DNA of 64,000 nucleotides from an uncultured Draconibacterium sp. (GCF_963676815.1 NZ_OY781365.1:5118501-5182500), one strand, 5' to 3'. Counted from the first letter of the stretch, positions 45,024 through 52,251 are shown. Program-made: numbers and translations. Notes: generated by a model not told the origin, from the sequence alone.

Positions 45024-46056
45024 ATCTTTAGTCATCGCAAAGGCAATGCGTGAGTGGGAGAAGATATATCTTCCTGAAATAAGGGCTCTGAGTCCTCATA
45101 CTCTGCGGTCATATCATAAAGCCATTACCCTGTACGCTATCTTCCTTAAAGATGCCAAGTCAGCCAATTTTGGCAACCTCTCAGGTGATTTTTTTTCAAC
45201 TGCTAATATCCAGGAATGGATGTTGTGGTTAAAGAGCGAAAGAAGTTGCTCCAACTCCACTTGTAATCAACGGCTAGCCGGGTTGAAGAACTTCCTTAAG
45301 TTCTTGAGTAAAAAGGATATCCGCTTTATTCAATTATGGATGGAGGCCCGGGAAGTTAAGCAGATGCGATATGTCAAGCCGGCACAGGTGGAAATAACAC
45401 AAGAGGCCATTAAAACTCTTTTTAATGTCATCAATCTCAAAACCAAAATCGGGAAACGTGATTTTACGCTATTTTACCTGATTTACAGTATTGGTGCTCG
45501 TATTGACGAAGTGCTATCGTTAAAAATATCAGACATCTATTTAACTCAGCCAAATGGTAAAAACTATATTGCAGTACTGGGTAAGGGAGCAAAAAGAAGG
45601 TCACCATCAATACTTAAAGAGGTCTCTAAAGTCCTAAAGGGTTACATTGAGATGTTCCACGGCAAAAAACTTAATCCCTGGGATCTTTTATTCTTCGTTT
45701 ATTATGACGGCAGGAAAAAGAAACTCACCCAGGAGGCTGTAAATAAGCGTCTAAAAATATATGCGCAAAAGGCACATTGTATTAATCCCGAAGTGCCCGA
45801 GAATTTACACTGCCACCAGCTACGCCATGCACGGGCCAGTCATTGGCTGGAGCAACATCTCAATATCGTAGCCATCCAAAGATTGATGGGGCATGCTAAT
45901 ATAAATACGACAATGCGCTATATTTTTGTCTCTACTGAGCAAAAGAATCAGGCTTTGGCAACGCTTGAGGATGATGTTATGAAGGATACCGGTAAAAAGT
46001 GGAAAAACATCCGAAAAAAGAAGGACTTGCTGGAATATCTTGGCCTTAACGAATAA
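45007..46056 (+). CDS. ritC: Tyrosine recombinase, third of RIT trio (RitC-like)
   Basis: A 349-residue recombinase. I use the ATG at 45007 (M-K-K-L-T-E-S), which overlaps ritB by 17 nt; an upstream ATG at 44971 would lie deeper in ritB. It has a full catalytic set: R in G-A-R-I-D-E-V, K in L-G-K-G-A-K-R, H-Q-L-R in C-H-Q-L-R-H-A, then G-H-A-N-I-N-T-T-M-R-Y with the nucleophile. It is therefore the only member of the three with an intact HxxR box, and may supply most of the cleavage. Confidence 0.87.
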   Translation: MKKLTESLVIAKAMREWEKIYLPEIRALSPHTLRSYHKAITLYAIFLKDAKSANFGNLSGDFFSTANIQEWMLWLKSERSCSNSTCNQRLAGLKNFLKFLSKKDIRFIQLWMEAREVKQMRYVKPAQVEITQEAIKTLFNVINLKTKIGKRDFTLFYLIYSIGARIDEVLSLKISDIYLTQPNGKNYIAVLGKGAKRRSPSILKEVSKVLKGYIEMFHGKKLNPWDLLFFVYYDGRKKKLTQEAVNKRLKIYAQKAHCINPEVPENLHCHQLRHARASHWLEQHLNIVAIQRLMGHANINTTMRYIFVSTEQKNQALATLEDDVMKDTGKKWKNIRKKKDLLEYLGLNE

Positions 46057-46098
46057 ATGCCAGAGATTAACAAAGACAGCCCACTTTCTTGAAGAAAT

Positions 46099-46182
46099 AT
46101 TATCCCAACTCTTATGGCGTTAACATGCTGTAAACTAAAAGATATGCTCCAAAAGTTGGGATAATATTTTAGTTAGGATAAT
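46099..46182 (+). repeat. RIT right end: subterminal and terminal inverted repeats
   Basis: ATTATCCCAACT (46099-46110) and AGTTGGGATAAT (46154-46165) form an inner inverted pair 43 nt apart. The terminal repeat TTTTAGTTAGGATAAT (46167-46182) follows one base later. The inner pair differs from the terminal copy at one position (CCC for CCT). Confidence 0.8.
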
Positions 46183-46207
46183 CTTGCTTATCCGAAAATT
46201 AGGATAA

Positions 46208-46451
46208 GCAAGAAGAACTTGTTGCAGAGATGGGTGCTGCATACCTCTGTGGTATTTGTGGCATTGAAAATGTGACCATCGATAACAGTGCTGCTTACAT
46301 CCAAGGCTGGTTGAAGAAGCTAAAAAGCGATAAGAAGTTTATCGTAATGGCTTCTGGATTAGCTCAAAAGGCTGTTGATTATATTCTGGATCATCAGGAT
46401 TCGAATCCTAAACCGGTTCTTCCTAAGCCTAAAAAGAAGAAAAGTAAATGA
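46208..46451 (+). pseudogene. ardC: ArdC-like antirestriction gene, 3' fragment
   Basis: In the ardC frame this reads Q-E-E-L-V-A-E-M-G-A-A-Y-L-C-G, then a lysine-rich end P-K-K-K-K-S-K, which is the normal ArdC C-terminus. It has lost its start and promoter to the RIT insertion. No frameshift or stop is present within the fragment, so the interruption is recent or reversible. Confidence 0.88.
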
Positions 46452-46475
46452 GCTTCTCTTTCCATGAATTTCTGA

Positions 46476-46967
46476 TTATACTGCTAATGAAGCCCCCAAA
46501 TCCTTTTTTGTATTCATTAAGCTCGCATCACGAAACTGTCTGTTTATCTCGTTTTTCAGTTTATAAGGCCGGTTGAAGGCTTCCTGCGAAACATGAAAAT
46601 TTTCTGATAATTTGCGAATCGTTTCTTTCGACAGACCTTTTTGATAATTCAGAATCTTTGAAACTGTACCTTTTGACAATCCAAGTAGTTTTGCCAATCC
46701 AACAGCTTTGAGGTTGTTCTCTTCCATTAATGACTTGATAAGTTGGACAGGATCCAGATCTTTAAAGGTATTGTGTTCCGAATCCCATTTCTCAATTAGA
46801 AGTGTCAGCAGCTCTATTTCGTCATCAAGGGCAGGAGAGGCCTTTGAAAGAAGATTCTCAAGGATATTACAATAGTTGTTGTACTGTCCTGCAGTTTTTA
46901 TTACGGTATATTTTAAAGCTTCCATGTCTCTTTCGTTAATAGATATCAACTGAATACTGTTCTTCAT
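46476..46967 (-). CDS. higA: HigA-like antitoxin
   Basis: A 163-residue protein with a C-terminal XRE-type helix-turn-helix (L-A-K-L-L-G-L-S-K-G-T-V-S-K-I-L-N, about 90-110). The start at 46967 (M-K-N-S-I-Q) is chosen because it follows the toxin with a 32-nt overlap. The N-terminal half with E-I-E-L-L-T-L-L-I-E-K-W is the HigA-type segment. It would bind and neutralise HigB and repress the operon. The pair probably stabilises the integrated element. Confidence 0.85.
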   Translation of the reverse strand: MKNSIQLISINERDMEALKYTVIKTAGQYNNYCNILENLLSKASPALDDEIELLTLLIEKWDSEHNTFKDLDPVQLIKSLMEENNLKAVGLAKLLGLSKGTVSKILNYQKGLSKETIRKLSENFHVSQEAFNRPYKLKNEINRQFRDASLMNTKKDLGASLAV

Positions 46968-47268
46968 TATTACAGAGTTTAGTGTATGCAGCATGCGTTC
47001 CAATCCATTTTACAAACAGATGTACCTTCTGCTTCCCAAAATAATACTGGCAGATAATCCGGTATTTGTTGCCACCAATATTAAAAACAACTCTGTTTGA
47101 TCCTTTCCCCAAAATATCAGCAGAATTAAACGTTCTGATAATATCCTGTGGACTATTCCAGTCAGCTCTTTTTACAATCGATAGCCAGGTTTCAAAAGCC
47201 TTTTTACTTTGGACATTATCACGCACATAGTTTTCGATTGACTGTACTTTTATTAAATGAACTTTCAT
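46936..47268 (-). CDS. higB: HigB-like mRNA interferase toxin
   Basis: A 110-residue protein starting at 47268 (M-K-V-H-L-I-K), downstream of an in-frame ATG that would add 11 unlikely residues. Motifs W-N-S-P-Q-D-I-I, G-S-N-R-V-V-F-N-I-G-G-N-K-Y-R-I and F-V-K-W-I-G-T-H-A-A-Y are diagnostic of HigB RelE-superfamily toxins. Toxin precedes antitoxin, as in hig operons. Next to the integrase, the pair is a typical maintenance module. Confidence 0.9.
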   Translation of the reverse strand: MKVHLIKVQSIENYVRDNVQSKKAFETWLSIVKRADWNSPQDIIRTFNSADILGKGSNRVVFNIGGNKYRIICQYYFGKQKVHLFVKWIGTHAAYTKLCNNEEQYSVDIY

Positions 47269-47325
47269 TGTTCGACATTGCAAAGTTAGTAAAAGTTTCA
47301 CAAAGGGAAACTTCTGGGTTGATAT

Positions 47326-48549
47326 TTAAATCCGATCTTGTTTTTTTGATTCTAATTTTGTTTGTAGCTGCTTGATATCGTCAGAAATCTTTTGATCCAG
47401 AATCTTGGCATATATTTGAGTCGTTTTAAGATTGGTATGGCCAAGTATTTTGGATACAGTTTCAAGAGGAACACCGTTGCTCAAAGTAACAGTTGTTGCA
47501 AAAGTATGTCGGGCCATGTGCATTGTAAGTTCTTTATTCACTCCACAGATGTCGGCTAGTTCTTTTAGGTAGCTATTCATCTTTTGATTGGTTAGAACCG
47601 GTAACAGCAGACCTTTTACCTTATAGTGAGACGTGTTTTGATATTTCTCCAGTATGAATTTTGCCACTGGAAGTACTGGTATTCTACAACGATTATTGGT
47701 TTTTGTTCGGTCAATAAATATCCATTCGTTTTTATCGATTCCAATACGTAGGTGATCTTTGTGTAATTTCGCAATGTCGGAGTAGGATAGCCCCGTATAA
47801 CAAGCAAAGACGAATATATCCCGGATGGCATCAAGACGTTGAATTTTTATTTCTTTATCCTGAATAGCGTGAAGCTCAGTTGCTGTTAAAAAGTCTCGAT
47901 TTGTTTCGGCAAGAGGTACTTTGTATTTTTTGTAAGGGTTCTTTTCAATTAAGTCCATTGATACTGCTAAATTAAGAACACGTCTTGTATGTTTATGATA
48001 GTTCCAGGCTGTGTTCTGATGGACCTTGTACTCTTTCTTTAGGAAAACATCAAAGGCTTCAAGAAATTTGTAATCAACTTTCTCGACAGGATAATCCGTT
48101 CTCTTGCTAAATTTCTTGACGAATTCACCCAGACGTTTTCTAGACGACTTATAATGTTTATAGGTTTCATGAGAATAGCTTTTCCCCAGTTTCTCGTGCA
48201 TATTCTTCAAGTAGTAGTCAAATACTTTTAGAATACCTTCGCTGTCATCGATGTTTCGTATCCTATTTTTAATGGTAATTACATCGAAATCTTCTCCTGA
48301 AGATTTAAGTAAATTGTAATGATCCTGAATCTCATTTTGAATCTTACTCAATCTGTTATTCAGGATTTGGGCTCTTTCATTTCTTCCGCTGAAATGTTGT
48401 CCGGATTCATCCCATTTATCAGGATGACAATAAATACCCGTAGAAAGCTCAACGCGTTTGGAATCTAACGTAAATCTTACATAAACTGGAATTTCTCCAT
48501 TAATTTTCTGTCTCGCTTTTTTCACAATAAAGTTAATAGTCAATCTCAT
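47326..48549 (-). CDS. int: Tyrosine integrase of the conjugative element (IntDOT-like)
   Basis: A 407-residue recombinase with N-terminal arm-binding domain (1-90), SAM-like core-binding domain (about 105-205) and catalytic domain. Catalytic residues are K283, H344-M-A-R347, H371 and Y380. The first catalytic arginine is replaced by serine (T-G-L-S255-Y-S-D). IntDOT of CTnDOT likewise has serine there, so this is consistent with the same branch. The gene faces away from the tRNA-Leu, with its start 288 nt from the tRNA 3' end. Confidence 0.93.
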   Translation of the reverse strand: MRLTINFIVKKARQKINGEIPVYVRFTLDSKRVELSTGIYCHPDKWDESGQHFSGRNERAQILNNRLSKIQNEIQDHYNLLKSSGEDFDVITIKNRIRNIDDSEGILKVFDYYLKNMHEKLGKSYSHETYKHYKSSRKRLGEFVKKFSKRTDYPVEKVDYKFLEAFDVFLKKEYKVHQNTAWNYHKHTRRVLNLAVSMDLIEKNPYKKYKVPLAETNRDFLTATELHAIQDKEIKIQRLDAIRDIFVFACYTGLSYSDIAKLHKDHLRIGIDKNEWIFIDRTKTNNRCRIPVLPVAKFILEKYQNTSHYKVKGLLLPVLTNQKMNSYLKELADICGVNKELTMHMARHTFATTVTLSNGVPLETVSKILGHTNLKTTQIYAKILDQKISDDIKQLQTKLESKKQDRI

Positions 48550-48581
48550 CTTTTTTCATTTTTAAGGTTAAAGAAAAAATT

Positions 48582-48736
48582 GGTCTCGATTGTAGCTTAA
48601 AAATACCCTTTTATGGGCTCGTTTTCAAGATCAAATCGAGTCAATTCATATCAATTTAAATGTTGAAATAGAGAGACTTATGTGAGTTGTCGAGACTAGT
48701 TTGTTGTAAAAAAGTAGTGGTCTCGGTAAAGTCTCG
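48582..48736. promoter_or_regulatory. Cluster of GTCTCG repeats between int and tRNA-Leu
   Basis: GGTCTCG at 48582-48588 and 48719-48725, AGTCTCG at 48730-48736 and the inverse CGAGACT at 48691-48697. Four copies in 155 nt next to an integrase gene suggest arm-type or excision-factor binding sites at the element's right end. Confidence 0.5.
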
Positions 48737-48782
48737 TTTAAAATGACTTTTTTTGTGCTTTTTTGACTCCTGTGGAAAACAA

Positions 48783-48816
48783 AAAAGCACTTAAAATATT
48801 GATTTTAAGTGCTTTT
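48783..48816. terminator. Bidirectional terminator after tRNA-Leu
   Basis: AAAAGCACTTAAAAT (48783-48797) pairs perfectly with ATTTTAAGTGCTTTT (48802-48816) over 15 bp with a 4-nt loop and A/T tracts on both sides. It stops tRNA transcription on the - strand and separates it from the element. Confidence 0.85.
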
Positions 48817-48836
48817 GATTTTATTTGGATTTCTCC

Positions 48837-48923
48837 TGGTGCCCAGTAAAGGACTCGAACCTTCACGTCCAATAGGACACTAGTCCCTGAAACTAGCGCG
48901 TCTACCAATTCCGCCAACTGGGC
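48837..48923 (-). tRNA. tRNA-Leu (anticodon CAG)
   Basis: Read on the - strand: acceptor GCCCAGT pairs with ACTGGGC, followed by encoded ACCA. The anticodon stem CTAGT/ACTAG encloses the loop TTCAGGG, giving CAG. The T arm contains GGTTCGAGTCC, and a long class II variable arm lies between. NBU1-type Bacteroides elements are known to integrate at a leucine tRNA, which fits its position beside the integrase. Confidence 0.95.
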
Positions 48924-48982
48924 AAATCTGTTAAGAACATTCCTAAATCTTCAACGTTTATTTCGTTTCGATTTTGGACGTG

Positions 48983-48990
48983 CAAATATA
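48983..48990 (-). promoter_or_regulatory. tRNA-Leu promoter -7 box (TATATTTG)
   Basis: TATATTTG on the - strand, 60 nt before the tRNA. It is followed by CACGTCCAAAAT, almost the same initial sequence as after the rpsF promoter. Confidence 0.55.
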
Positions 48991-48994
48991 TAAA

Positions 48995-49030
48995 AAATCC
49001 GCCTTCTTGTTTCTTTAAAAAGGCGGATTT
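48995..49030 (-). terminator. pyrBI operon terminator
   Basis: On the - strand AAATCCGCCTT (49030-49020) pairs with AAGGCGGATTT (49005-48995) and is followed by a TTT tract. It ends the pyrI transcript 20 nt after the stop codon. Confidence 0.85.
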
Positions 49031-49049
49031 AGCTGAAAACAATTATTTC

Positions 49050-49523
49050 TTACAACATTTTTATTTGGTCTTCTGCTGTAATCTTTTCGCAGTACTTACA
49101 TTTTAAAGCAACAGGGTTTTTGTTAATTACTTTAAAACAGGTAGTTATCTTTTCGTGGTTGGTAATACACTTGGGATTAAAGCATTTTACAATGCCTTTA
49201 ATTTTTTCCGGAATCTCAACAATTTTCTTTTCGGCAACCTCGTAATCTCTGATGATATTGAGTTTTGCGTGTGGCGCTCTTAAGGCTATTTTGTTGATTT
49301 CATCATTCTCAAAAAACTTATCCGATACTTTTATAATTGCTTTTGCTCCCAGCTTACTACTCTCAAGGTTAGTTCCAAAAGTAATTTGGTTTTCAATCGT
49401 GTCAAGCCCTAAAATTGCAATAACCTCAAATAAACTTTTTGCCGGAATGTGGTCGATCACTGTTCCGTCTTTAATAGCGCTAACTTTTAATTTTAGCTTC
49501 TTTTTCATGTCATTTTTTTCCAT
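49050..49523 (-). CDS. pyrI: Aspartate carbamoyltransferase regulatory subunit
   Basis: A 157-residue allosteric subunit. The N-terminal nucleotide-binding domain includes I-K-D-G-T-V-I-D-H-I-P-A and the C-terminal zinc domain has four cysteines (C-F-N-P-K-C and C-K-Y-C). Together with PyrB it forms the ATCase that commits carbamoyl phosphate to pyrimidines. A start at M6 (49508) is also possible. It lies 7 nt after pyrB. PyrI is found in only some bacteria. Confidence 0.96.
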   Translation of the reverse strand: MEKNDMKKKLKLKVSAIKDGTVIDHIPAKSLFEVIAILGLDTIENQITFGTNLESSKLGAKAIIKVSDKFFENDEINKIALRAPHAKLNIIRDYEVAEKKIVEIPEKIKGIVKCFNPKCITNHEKITTCFKVINKNPVALKCKYCEKITAEDQIKML

Positions 49524-49530
49524 GGCGGTA

Positions 49531-50439
49531 TTATTTAAGGTTCATTACATGTGAGATTATCGCTTCGCGGGTGAAAACACCATTCAGTGCCTGCTCGAAA
49601 TAATAAGCTTTTTCGCTGCTGTCAACATCGGTAGCAATTTCGTTAACACGTGGAAGCGGATGCAATACCCGAACATTTGGTTTGGTGTTTTCCAACATCG
49701 CTTTATTTAAAATATATACATCTTTCACTTTTTCGTATTCTATCGGATCTGAAAAACGTTCCTTCTGAACACGGGTCATGTATATTATATCGGCCTCTGA
49801 AATGATATCGGTAAACTCTTCGTGTTCAAAATAGCGAATGCCTCTTTCTTCCAGGTGGTGTTTATAGCCGCGCGGCATCTGCAAACTCTCGGGTGCAATG
49901 AAGTTAAAAATGGGATTTTCGAATACCGACATAGCCTGTAAAAGCGAATGTACGGTTCTTCCAAATTTCAGGTCGCCAACCATAAACAGGTTCAGGTTGT
50001 CGAGCGTTCCCTGCGTTTTTAAAATAGAATACATGTCGAGAAGCGTTTGTGTTGGGTGCTGGTTGGCACCGTCGCCTGCGTTAATAATCGGCACACTGGA
50101 AACCTCAGCAGCATACCGTGCCGCTCCTTCCAGCGGGTGACGCATAACAATAAGATCAGCGTAGTTACTTACCATTTTAATGGTGTCGTGCAGTGTTTCT
50201 CCCTTTGTTGCACTCGAGCTGTCCGGATCGGCAAAACCAACAATTCGTCCCCCCAAACGATTAATGGCTGTTTCGAAACTTAAGCGCGTGCGTGTTGATG
50301 GCTCAAAAAAAAGGGAGGCAACAACTTTCCCTTTCAAAAGTTCCTGGTTCGGATTTGCTTCAAAATCCGCTGCCAGTTCCATAATTCTCAGATATTCTTC
50401 TTTCGAGAAATCTGTGATTGAAATTAAATCCTTCTTCAT
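49531..50439 (-). CDS. pyrB: Aspartate carbamoyltransferase catalytic subunit
   Basis: A 302-residue enzyme making carbamoyl aspartate. Signature motifs are S-T-R-T-R-L-S-F-E (carbamoyl phosphate site), M-R-H-P-L-E-G, and H-P-T-Q-T-L-L-D-M-Y, and the C-terminus has H-P-L-P-R-V-N-E. The start ATG overlaps the stop of a long leader ORF (ATGA at 50439-50436), and a terminator-like hairpin lies 44 nt upstream, pointing to attenuation control. Confidence 0.98.
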   Translation of the reverse strand: MKKDLISITDFSKEEYLRIMELAADFEANPNQELLKGKVVASLFFEPSTRTRLSFETAINRLGGRIVGFADPDSSSATKGETLHDTIKMVSNYADLIVMRHPLEGAARYAAEVSSVPIINAGDGANQHPTQTLLDMYSILKTQGTLDNLNLFMVGDLKFGRTVHSLLQAMSVFENPIFNFIAPESLQMPRGYKHHLEERGIRYFEHEEFTDIISEADIIYMTRVQKERFSDPIEYEKVKDVYILNKAMLENTKPNVRVLHPLPRVNEIATDVDSSEKAYYFEQALNGVFTREAIISHVMNLK

Positions 50440-50672
50440 TGCCTTAAATATTGAATTTGATAAATTGGTTGACGTAAAAAAAGAAGACCAACATTTTGGA
50501 AAATAAAATGTTGGTCTTCGTTAATTTGAAAAAAAGTAGAACCTTTTTTATAGAAAAATACGATTGCTTTTAAAAATCGTCTGATGCTGCGATGGGAAAG
50601 AGAAACTTTCTTAAAGCGGTTTTTAGTGCCTCGCTCAAGAAAATTAAAGTGGAATATCACGCGTAGCATCAT
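50436..50672 (-). CDS. Putative pyrBI leader peptide
   Basis: A 78-codon frame starting M-M-L-R-V-I-F-H-F and rich in F, I and K. It reads straight through the hairpin at 50483-50519 and ends in an ATGA overlap with pyrB. In enterobacteria pyrBI is preceded by a leader peptide whose translation is coupled to UTP-sensitive attenuation. The present frame has the same layout and the mRNA is U-rich just before the hairpin. It may be translated only in part. No homology to known proteins is claimed. Confidence 0.5.
   Translation of the reverse strand: MMLRVIFHFNFLERGTKNRFKKVSLSHRSIRRFLKAIVFFYKKGSTFFQINEDQHFIFQNVGLLFLRQPIYQIQYLRQ
50483..50519 (-). terminator. pyrB attenuator hairpin
   Basis: On the - strand GAAGACCAACATTTT pairs with AAAATGTTGGTCTTC over 15 bp with a 7-nt loop and is followed by seven T. 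This is a textbook intrinsic terminator placed 44 nt before the pyrB start codon, inside the leader ORF. Confidence 0.8.
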
Positions 50673-50676
50673 GGTT

Positions 50677-50708
50677 CAAAAATACAGTGTTAGTTAACGT
50701 TTGTCAAA
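50677..50708 (-). promoter_or_regulatory. pyrBI promoter
   Basis: On the - strand TTTG at 50708-50705, 20 nt spacer, TATTTTTG at 50684-50677. This fits the Bacteroidota -33/-7 consensus. The start would fall about 50670, on top of the leader ATG pair, so the leader mRNA may be leaderless or use a later codon. Confidence 0.75.
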
Positions 50709-50754
50709 AATAGTGTAGCGTACTTATCAGCATTTTATTAACACAGCCAAAATA

Positions 50755-51357
50755 CTAATCTAGTCGTTTTATATCTATCCCGTAGATTTCCTTAAACGAT
50801 TGAAAGGCTCTTTCATCTTCCGATTTCCGGGCTTTAAATATCAGCCTGCAGCTTTCCTGAAAATCGGTGCTTACAATATCTAAGTTATCCTGTTTTAGTT
50901 TATTCATGACGGTGTTCAGCATGGCGTATTCAAATTTTAGTTCATACTGAATTTCAATGAGTTTTGATAAAATTTCGGCATTGTTCAGTGCCTCAACTGT
51001 CGCCTGCCGATAGGCATTGATAAGGCCGCTTACGCCAAGTAACGTTCCTCCAAAATAACGAACTACCACCACCAGAATATTGGTTACTTCGTAGCTTTGT
51101 AATTGCCCTAAAATGGGCTTCCCGGCTGTTGATGAAGGTTCTCCATCGTCGTTGGCCCGGGTGCGTATTTCTTCTGTTCCCAGTCGCCAGGCATAACAGT
51201 GATGACGCGCACTGTGGTGCTCTTTTTTTAATGCAGCAACCAGGTCTTTTACTTCTTCTTCATCTTTTAACGGGTAGGCATAGGAGTAAAATTTGCTGCC
51301 TTTGTCTTTAAAGTAGCCGGTACTTGGTGTTTCTATGGTTTTATATTGATCGTCCAT
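50755..51357 (-). CDS. yigZ: YigZ/IMPACT family protein
   Basis: A 200-residue protein. The N-terminal UPF0029 (IMPACT) domain has S-K-F-Y-S-Y-A-Y-P, H-H-S-A-R-H-H-C-Y-A-W-R, then N-D-D-G-E-P-S-S-T-A-G-K-P-I and V-V-V-R-Y-F-G-G-T-L-L-G-V-S-G-L. The C-terminal ferredoxin-like domain follows from about 130. Its cellular role is not firmly known. It overlaps the upstream transporter gene's stop by 1 nt. Confidence 0.95.
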   Translation of the reverse strand: MDDQYKTIETPSTGYFKDKGSKFYSYAYPLKDEEEVKDLVAALKKEHHSARHHCYAWRLGTEEIRTRANDDGEPSSTAGKPILGQLQSYEVTNILVVVVRYFGGTLLGVSGLINAYRQATVEALNNAEILSKLIEIQYELKFEYAMLNTVMNKLKQDNLDIVSTDFQESCRLIFKARKSEDERAFQSFKEIYGIDIKRLD

Positions 51358-52214
51358 TATAACAGGAAATATAAACTGATAAGTGCTAAAACAACGCCAA
51401 CAAAGTTAATTTTATTCAGGCGTTCTTTAAAAAGTAAGGTGCCTAATATAGCTGTAAATGCTACAATTGCCATATTATTCAAGGCGAAAACAAGCGAACT
51501 TTCCAATCCCGAATTATTCAATGCTTTTATAATAAAATACAGCGAACCAAAATTCACTACTCCCAAAAGAGTTCCGAATATCAGTGTTGCCGGATTTAGG
51601 CGTTGCCTATATGTTTTTGTGACAATTGTAACGACAATTCCGCAAATAAAAGCAACTGCAAACACTAAAATAGTGTACAACGAAGTTTCGCTGTCGGAGA
51701 TTTTTACAGCCTGAACATATTTTACCAGTGAGTCGATCACTCCGCTACCTAAAAACAGGAACAGTGGTAAAACAATATAAATGAGGTTTGTTCTGGTGAT
51801 CTCTTTTTTGTAAACCGTTAATCCAACGGCAATTATGGCGGAAACTATTCCAATAGCTTTTATCGTTGAAAGCTCTTCGTTGAAATAAATCAGCGAGAAT
51901 GCTACCGGAAAAACCAGCGATAATTTATTGGCCAGTGTGGTAACCGTAATTCCTGCTTTTTGTGAACTGTAACCAATAAGGTAAAACATGGCAATAAATA
52001 AGATACCTAGTATTACAGCAAAAGGTGTCCAGTGGGGGAGTGTTACCGGATAATCATCATTGGCAAATGGTTGAAATAGAAGAATGCCCAGCAAACTGGC
52101 AGCCAGATAATTTATGGTAATGAGTGATTGAAGTTTACAATTGTAATTTTTTGCAATTCTGAAAATCACGTAAATCATTGACGACGAAAGGATGCACAGG
52201 ATCAGATATATCAT
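51357..52214 (-). CDS. EamA/DMT family transporter
   Basis: A 285-residue protein with about ten hydrophobic helices in two five-helix halves, each with a proline- and glycine-rich EamA-type turn (L-G-I-L-F-I-A-M-F-Y-L-I-G, N-F-G-S-L-Y-F-I-I-K-A-L). Such proteins export metabolites or amino acids; the substrate cannot be read from sequence. It sits between dnaA and the YigZ-family gene, all on the - strand. Confidence 0.88.
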   Translation of the reverse strand: MIYLILCILSSSMIYVIFRIAKNYNCKLQSLITINYLAASLLGILLFQPFANDDYPVTLPHWTPFAVILGILFIAMFYLIGYSSQKAGITVTTLANKLSLVFPVAFSLIYFNEELSTIKAIGIVSAIIAVGLTVYKKEITRTNLIYIVLPLFLFLGSGVIDSLVKYVQAVKISDSETSLYTILVFAVAFICGIVVTIVTKTYRQRLNPATLIFGTLLGVVNFGSLYFIIKALNNSGLESSLVFALNNMAIVAFTAILGTLLFKERLNKINFVGVVLALISLYFLL

Positions 52215-52251
52215 AGGGCAAAAAAAAGGCAGGCTTAAAAGCCTGCCGATA

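Larger units (their letters stand above)
42343..46207 (+). mobile_element. RIT-type element (recombinase in trio)
   Basis: A 3865-bp unit with three overlapping tyrosine recombinase genes and no other cargo. The ends carry ATTATCCTAACTAAAA (42343-42358) and its exact reverse complement (46167-46182). After the right copy come CTTGC (the complement of the flanking GCAAG) and a hairpin TTATCC/GGATAA (46188-46193, 46202-46207). GCAAG stands on both sides (42338-42342, 46208-46212). The insertion splits an ardC-like gene. The architecture matches RIT elements as known in several phyla. Confidence 0.88.
12262..48780. mobile_element. Integrative conjugative element, CTnDOT-like (left end not located)
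   Basis: A continuous run of conjugation genes: RteC, TraE-TraN homologues, VirD4-type coupling protein, MobA and relaxase, with cargo and an integrase transcribed away from a tRNA-Leu gene. The right end must lie between the integrase start (48549) and the tRNA terminator hairpin (48783). The left limit given is only the first element-type gene, rteC. I searched 10533-10576 and 12155-12261 by eye for a copy of the tRNA 3' end and found none, so the PUL upstream could be cargo or chromosome. The classical traA, traB and traC are not recognisable. Confidence 0.8.
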
